A stretch of 64,000 nt of DNA from Simplicispira sp. 125 (GTDB lineage Bacteria; Pseudomonadota; Gammaproteobacteria; Burkholderiales; Burkholderiaceae_C): NCBI RefSeq assembly GCF_003096555.1, contig NZ_QEKM01000001.1:930001-994000 (forward strand). The letters run 5' to 3'. Shown here in pieces: positions 59,932 to 64,000 of the stretch. Under the pieces are notes generated by a model. The model worked only from the letters and a program-made list of their open reading frames with translations, was not told where the DNA came from and ran no database searches. The position numbers and the translations under genes are program-made. Position 1 is the first letter of the stretch. The number at the start of each line of letters is the position of its first letter.

Positions 59932-61641
59932 ATGATGAAGTTGCGGTTCTTAATGCAGTGGTGTGGTCTTGCCTTGCTGGCAGGCACGGTGGCCGGTTGC
60001 GGTGGAACGCTGGGTACGGATGCGCCCGAGTTGCGTGCGACCACCTACGGCGTGATTCGGGGGGTGAACGACAGTGCCGTTTCGGGCACCTATGCATGGA
60101 AAGGCATTCCTTTTGCACAAGCGCCTGTGGGGGCGCTGCGCTGGCAGCCTCCGGTGGAACCCGCCGCCTGGCCAGGCGTGCGCGATGTGCGTACTTTTGG
60201 CAACGCCTGCCTGCAAATAGGCCGTATTTATGGGCCCGGTGCGAACAACCGGTTCGACGACAGCATTGCGCAGACACTCAACACGCCGGTGGGCAGCGAG
60301 GATTGCTTGACGCTCAATATCTGGCGCCCGGCAAGTTCTCAGGAGCGCCTGCCCGTGGTTCTGTTTTTGCATGGGGGCAGCGCCATCTCGGGTTACACAG
60401 CCGACCCGGTATATGACGGTGCGATGTTGGCGCGCACCGCGAATGCCGTGGTGGTGACGGCAAACTATCGCCTTGATGTGCTGGGCTATATGCAGATGCC
60501 CCAGCTGGGTGGTGGCTCGGCGTCCTATACCGGGAACTATGCGCTGCTGGACCACATGCAAGCGTTGAAATTCCTGCAGAAAAACGCCGCAACTTTTGGT
60601 GGTGACCCGGGCAACGTGACCCTCATGGGGCAATCGGCGGGCGCAATTAATGCATTGGCATTACTGGCCGCACCGCAGGCCAAGGGTCTTTTCCACAAGA
60701 TCATCCCGATCAGTGGCGGTCTTTCGTTGGCTGAAAATCTGCCAAAGGGAACTATTCCGACCCTGAATCCGGTGGCGAAATATTCGGCGCAGTCGAGTCT
60801 GCTGCTCGCTCACCTGATCGTGGATGAGGGTCTGGCAGCAGATCTTCCTGCTGCCCAGACGCTGGCAGGTGCGTGGTCGTCGGCCCGGGTTGGGGAATAC
60901 CTGCGCGGCAAGGACGGGAAGCTCGTACTGCAGACCGTCCTCAAGTACGGCTTGGGAGGGTCGGGACCGATTCCCGATGGCGTTTTTCTGCCTGTCAATC
61001 CAATGGCAGAAATAGCGGCGGGCCGTTACAACAAAGTTCCCGCATTGGTGGGCAGCACGGGTCAAGAGGGTAAATTGTTTGCACCTTTCCTGGCGCTGCT
61101 GGGCGGAAAACCGGGGATGAAAATAGACGATGCGACGCGCTTTCGCATGATGCAGGCGTTTGACCCCGATGCGCCGCCAACGCTCACGGCGGCAGACATC
61201 CTCGATCCGTCGTATTTACCGGTCACAGCCCCTGGTACTGGCTACAACGCCAAGACCGACCTTTTGGGTGCGCTTTTTACCGGCGCTAGCCGCGATAATC
61301 TGCTGCAATCTTTGCGCTCCCAGCAAGACAACGTATGGGCATATCAGTTCAACTGGAGTCAAGAGCCCGCACCTTGGAACGATGTGTATGGCTCAGCCCA
61401 TGCATTTGATTTGCCATTCGTATTTGGTAACTTTGGTCCTTCGGTTTTTGCTAGGGCAGTGAACAGCCGGGCCAATCAGCCTGGGCGTCTGGCACTCGCC
61501 ACTGCAATGATGGGGAGTCTGGGAGCATTTTTGCGAACGGGCAATCCAAACAATGCGGCACTGGGCAAGACGTGGGAGCCGGCGCCTCGGATCTGGTTAT
61601 TCGATGCGGATCTGTCTGATTTGCGCATGGGCCAGAAATAG
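59932..61641 (+). CDS. Type-B carboxylesterase/lipase, predicted lipoprotein
   Basis: 569 residues. The N-terminus MMKLRFLMQWCGLALLAGTV ends in a lipobox-like AGTVAGCGG, so it is probably a lipid-anchored envelope protein. Type-B esterase motifs are GIPFAQAPVGALRWQPP near 55, EDCLTLNIWRP near 122, the oxyanion segment FLHGGSAISGY near 143, the nucleophile GQSAGAINALALLAAP near 225 and a likely catalytic His in YGSAHAFDLPFVFGN. GAGGAGA precedes the start. Base composition in 60700-61500 is lower in GC than the average of the window. Confidence 0.9.
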   Translation: MMKLRFLMQWCGLALLAGTVAGCGGTLGTDAPELRATTYGVIRGVNDSAVSGTYAWKGIPFAQAPVGALRWQPPVEPAAWPGVRDVRTFGNACLQIGRIYGPGANNRFDDSIAQTLNTPVGSEDCLTLNIWRPASSQERLPVVLFLHGGSAISGYTADPVYDGAMLARTANAVVVTANYRLDVLGYMQMPQLGGGSASYTGNYALLDHMQALKFLQKNAATFGGDPGNVTLMGQSAGAINALALLAAPQAKGLFHKIIPISGGLSLAENLPKGTIPTLNPVAKYSAQSSLLLAHLIVDEGLAADLPAAQTLAGAWSSARVGEYLRGKDGKLVLQTVLKYGLGGSGPIPDGVFLPVNPMAEIAAGRYNKVPALVGSTGQEGKLFAPFLALLGGKPGMKIDDATRFRMMQAFDPDAPPTLTAADILDPSYLPVTAPGTGYNAKTDLLGALFTGASRDNLLQSLRSQQDNVWAYQFNWSQEPAPWNDVYGSAHAFDLPFVFGNFGPSVFARAVNSRANQPGRLALATAMMGSLGAFLRTGNPNNAALGKTWEPAPRIWLFDADLSDLRMGQK

Positions 61642-61659
61642 GGTGGTACCGCAGGCTCG

Positions 61660-62346
61660 TCAGTCGCCGGCTGTGGCCTTGAGGTGCGCCGCAAGCGCGT
61701 TGTCGTCCACGATGGCCACCCGTCCGAAGTCCAGCGACACGATGCCTGAGGCTTCCAGAGTGCGCAGCACGCGGTTGACGGTCTGGCGCGAAAGGCCGCA
61801 CAGCTGGCCGATTTCTTCCTGTGTGAGGTTGAGCCTGCGCGTGCTGCGCCAAAACAGACGGCTGAGGTACAGCGCCACGCGGTGTTCTGTTGAGCGCATG
61901 CGACCCGCTTCGATGATGGCCATGGCCTGGCCTAGCCGCAAGTTCATGTGCAGCACCAGAAATTGGTTGAAAGCCAGGCTGGTTTCACGCAGCGTAGCGA
62001 ACAGAGGCTGTGGCAGGCAAAGCAGCTGGGTCGGGCGCAGGGCCACCACTTCGTACTTGCGCGGCTCGGGTTTCATGGCAGAGCCTTCACCGAACCAGTC
62101 GCCATCGGACACGCCGATGAAAGCCGATGCGCGCCCCTTGCATGCAGGGCTTTGCAGCAAGACCAGTCCCGAGAGCACGGCGTGCCAGCCCTCCACGGCA
62201 GAACCTGCAGGCAGCATGACATCGCCTTTGGCACCGCCGATGGCATACACGTCGCGACGCAACTGTTCCTGCAGATCAGTGGGAATCGAGGTGAACCACG
62301 GCTGGCATGCAATGAAGCGATCCGCCGAGGGGGTGGTGCAAAACAT
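61660..62346 (-). CDS. Crp/Fnr-family transcriptional regulator
   Basis: 228 residues. N-terminal cyclic-nucleotide-type beta barrel (about 25-130) without the FNR cysteines and without a clear cAMP-binding Arg-Ser pair, a long dimer helix, and a C-terminal winged helix with LTQEEIGQLCGLSRQTVNRVLRTL. The recognition helix reads SRQTVNR where Crp has SRETVGR, so Gln replaces the specificity Glu. It is divergent from a periplasmic binding protein gene; a TGTCG-N6-CGACA dyad lies between. Effector unknown. Confidence 0.9.
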   Translation of the reverse strand: MFCTTPSADRFIACQPWFTSIPTDLQEQLRRDVYAIGGAKGDVMLPAGSAVEGWHAVLSGLVLLQSPACKGRASAFIGVSDGDWFGEGSAMKPEPRKYEVVALRPTQLLCLPQPLFATLRETSLAFNQFLVLHMNLRLGQAMAIIEAGRMRSTEHRVALYLSRLFWRSTRRLNLTQEEIGQLCGLSRQTVNRVLRTLEASGIVSLDFGRVAIVDDNALAAHLKATAGD

Positions 62347-62399
62347 GGCTGGATTGTCGCTGCATATGTGTCTGCAACTGCGGGAAAACCCGTGCTAAA

Positions 62400-62415
62400 T
62401 GTCGGACAGGCGACA
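62400..62415. promoter_or_regulatory. Candidate Crp/Fnr-type operator TGTCG-N6-CGACA
   Basis: A perfect 5-bp inverted repeat with a 6-base spacer, the same geometry as the Crp site TGTGA-N6-TCACA but with different half-site ends. It lies 54 bp from the regulator start and 90 bp from the binding protein start. A wider dyad GGACAGG/CCTGTCC (62404-62434) overlaps it. Confidence 0.5.
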
Positions 62416-62504
62416 GGTGTTGGATTTCCTGTCCAGGCACAGCACACTGCGCGGCCTTTGCGTCGCATGTGATGCAGAAGCATCCCAACGAAACGGAGAC
62501 CGAA

Positions 62505-63656
62505 ATGTTGAACAAGAGACGCGTGCTGGGTGTGCTGGCCTCACTGGCATTGCTGGCGCCCTGGGGTGCGCTGCATGCGGGGCCGGGCGTAACCGACAGC
62601 GAGATCGTCATTGGCCAGTCACTGGGGTTGACCGGCCCGTTGGCCGCCATGGCCCCCGAACTGGTGAATGTCACCAAGACGTATCTGGACGGCATCAATG
62701 CCCAGGGCGGCATCCATGGGCGGCGCATCCGGATCGTGACCGAGGACGACGGCTACAAACCGGAAAACACTGTCCGGCTGGTGGGCAAGATGGTTGCAGA
62801 AGATCAGGTATTCGCTTTGATGAACCTGACTGGCACCGCCAATGTAGGTGCCATCCTGCCCTTGCTGGCCAAGGAGACCCCGCCCGTACCGTTGATTTCG
62901 CCATTTACCGGGGCCGACCTGCTGCGGGAGCCGGCCATCAACCATGTCTTCAATGTCCGCGCCAGTTATGGCGACGAGGTCGAGAAGCTGGTGCAGCACC
63001 TCACCACCCTGGGTGTACCACGCATCTCGGTGCTTTGGATGAACAACGGTTTTGGCAAGGATGGTTTGACGGGTGCACGCAAATCCATGGAAAAACGTGG
63101 GCTCAAGCTGCACTCCGATGCACCCATCCAGGCCGATTCCTCCGATGTGCAGCAAGCGGTGCAGGCCCTGAGCGCCAGCGCACCCGATGCCATCATCATG
63201 ATTACCGCGGGTGCGCCGACGGTGACTTTCATCAAGGCCTATCGCAAGGTGAGCCGGGCAGCCCGTTTCTACACCACCTCGGTGATGGGGTCGCAGTCCA
63301 CCATCCAGGCACTGGGGCCCGATGGCGTGGGTGTGGTGGTGACATCGGTCGTGCCATTTCCATGGAGCCACAGTCTGCCTGTGGCCCGGGAATACCGCGC
63401 TGTGTTGAAGAAGGCCCACATGGAGGAATCAGTGTCTTTCATCGGCCTGGAGGCCTATATCAATGCCAAGGTGCTGGTCGAGGGACTGCGCCGCGCCGGC
63501 AAGGACCTGACACGGCCCCGCTTCATCCAGGCCCTGGAATCCTTGCAGCATTTTGATGTGGGCGGGTTCGAGGTGGACTATGGCAAAGGGGTGCGCCAAG
63601 GCTCCCGCTTCGTGGATTTGACCATCATCGGTGCGGGTGGCAAGTTCACCCGTTAG
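62505..63656 (+). CDS. Branched-chain amino acid-type ABC transporter substrate-binding protein
   Basis: 383 residues. Signal peptide MLNKRRVLGVLASLALLAPW to about AGPGV, then the type I periplasmic binding fold with DSEIVIGQSLGLTGPLAAMA, INAQGGIHGRRIRIVTEDDG, and the second lobe with FIGLEAYINAKVLVEGLRRA. CGGAGAC precedes ATG 62505. No permease or ATPase genes follow in the window; a CoA ligase gene does, which suggests an aromatic or fatty acid ligand rather than an amino acid. That is inference from context. Confidence 0.9.
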   Translation: MLNKRRVLGVLASLALLAPWGALHAGPGVTDSEIVIGQSLGLTGPLAAMAPELVNVTKTYLDGINAQGGIHGRRIRIVTEDDGYKPENTVRLVGKMVAEDQVFALMNLTGTANVGAILPLLAKETPPVPLISPFTGADLLREPAINHVFNVRASYGDEVEKLVQHLTTLGVPRISVLWMNNGFGKDGLTGARKSMEKRGLKLHSDAPIQADSSDVQQAVQALSASAPDAIIMITAGAPTVTFIKAYRKVSRAARFYTTSVMGSQSTIQALGPDGVGVVVTSVVPFPWSHSLPVAREYRAVLKKAHMEESVSFIGLEAYINAKVLVEGLRRAGKDLTRPRFIQALESLQHFDVGGFEVDYGKGVRQGSRFVDLTIIGAGGKFTR

Positions 63657-63698
63657 GATGGTTCTGTTTTTATGGAATGCATAGTTAAAGGAGCACAT

Positions 63699-64000
63699 AT
63701 GCTGGGTTTGATGCAGAGTCAGCCATTGCTGATTTCGTCGTTGATTGAATTTGCCGAGCGCCACCACGGCGATGGGGAAATTGTTTCGCGGCGTGTGGAA
63801 GGCGATATTCACCGCTACACCTACCGTGATCTGGCGGCGCGCTCGCGCCAGTTGGCCAACGCGCTGGACAAGCAAGGGTTGGCGTTCAGCGACCGTGTGG
63901 CTTCCCTGGCCTGGAACGGCTATCGCCACATGGAAATGTATTTCGGCGTGAGTGGTTCGGGCCGTGTGCTGCACACCATCAACCCGCGTCTGCACCCCGA
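63699..64000 (+). CDS. Acyl-CoA ligase (AMP-forming), N-terminal part cut by the window end
   Basis: The frame opens at ATG 63699 after AAAGGAG (63687-63693) and runs to the end of the window, about 100 residues. [57 protein letters not shown] and [13 protein letters not shown] are the N-terminal blocks of medium/long-chain fatty-acid-CoA ligases. It follows the ABC binding protein by 42 bp and is likely in the same operon. The AMP-binding motif lies beyond the window. Confidence 0.9.
   Translation, partial: MLGLMQSQPLLISSLIEFAERHHGDGEIVSRRVEGDIHRYTYRDLAARSRQLANALDKQGLAFSDRVASLAWNGYRHMEMYFGVSGSGRVLHTINPRLHP

Noticed and set aside
1..64000. Search for CRISPR arrays, prophage, integrases and defence islands
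   Set aside because: No regularly spaced direct repeats, cas-type, capsid, integrase or restriction genes were seen anywhere in the window.

Overview
The window is chromosomal DNA of a betaproteobacterium, most likely family Comamonadaceae (Acidovorax, Simplicispira or Hydrogenophaga-like). This rests on the isc gene order, a pyruvate dehydrogenase operon whose E3 subunit carries its own lipoyl domain, a paralogous IF-1 gene, uniformly high GC, and small dispersed palindromic repeats of a type I recall from this family. No phage, plasmid, integron or CRISPR array is visible. No database search was run; all assignments come from reading the sequence.

Layout. 1-4933: Fe-S assembly (iscS end, iscU, iscA, a hairpin with a T-tract, hscB, hscA, fdx), then dnaQ. 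4979-5952: two tRNA-Val(CAC) genes, a terminator and the remains of a BCCT-type transporter gene. 5953-13626: a TetR-type regulator divergent from a fatty-acid beta-oxidation operon (acyl-CoA dehydrogenase, thiolase, FadB-like protein, second acyl-CoA dehydrogenase, class III CoA-transferase or racemase). 13669-22514: acetylpolyamine amidohydrolase-like and FAD oxidoreductase genes, a yqjD-yqjE-yqjK-like trio, pyrD, rpiA, a thioredoxin-fold lipid-free secreted protein, prlC and folD. 22587-32004: a two-component system divergent from aceE-aceF-lpdA. 32188-43499: a Tat-leader protein with a GMC oxidoreductase, cardiolipin synthase, tryptophanase, a YedI-type membrane protein, OmpW, ergothioneine genes egtD-egtB, and a 7TM diguanylate cyclase. 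43500-53442: mobile and palindromic debris, metY, a P-type cation ATPase overlapping a Ca2+/cation antiporter, rlhA, psd and an HPP-CBS membrane protein. 53670-58661: infA paralogue, tRNA-Pro(TGG), a DUF1624 acyltransferase, and the minus-strand run selO-msrB-yciB-bolA-ppiC. 58705-64000: an AraC regulator divergent from a lipoprotein carboxylesterase, a Crp/Fnr regulator divergent from a solitary branched-chain-type ABC binding protein, and the start of an acyl-CoA ligase gene.

Most genes are core metabolism. The most unusual content lies in small repeats. One family of about 60-66 bp, with a central GCGCTT/AAGCGC dyad, occurs at least ten times. Several copies are between genes, but at least five genes (hscA, an FAD oxidoreductase, aceF, lpdA, selO) appear to carry a copy in frame, so the repeat is translated as an inserted or replacement peptide, as with the Rickettsia palindromic elements. 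A second family, seen twice, lies directly before dnaQ and before aceF. In both places it stays open as a 26-28 codon micro-ORF that overlaps or abuts its neighbours, and its 3' end supplies the ribosome-binding site. Other points of interest are a 161-bp MITE with IS5-like ends and a CTAA target duplication, a TGTCG-N6-CGACA operator candidate beside a Crp/Fnr gene whose recognition helix differs from Crp, a terminator-like hairpin inside the isc operon, and an extra 18-residue unit in the YedI homologue.
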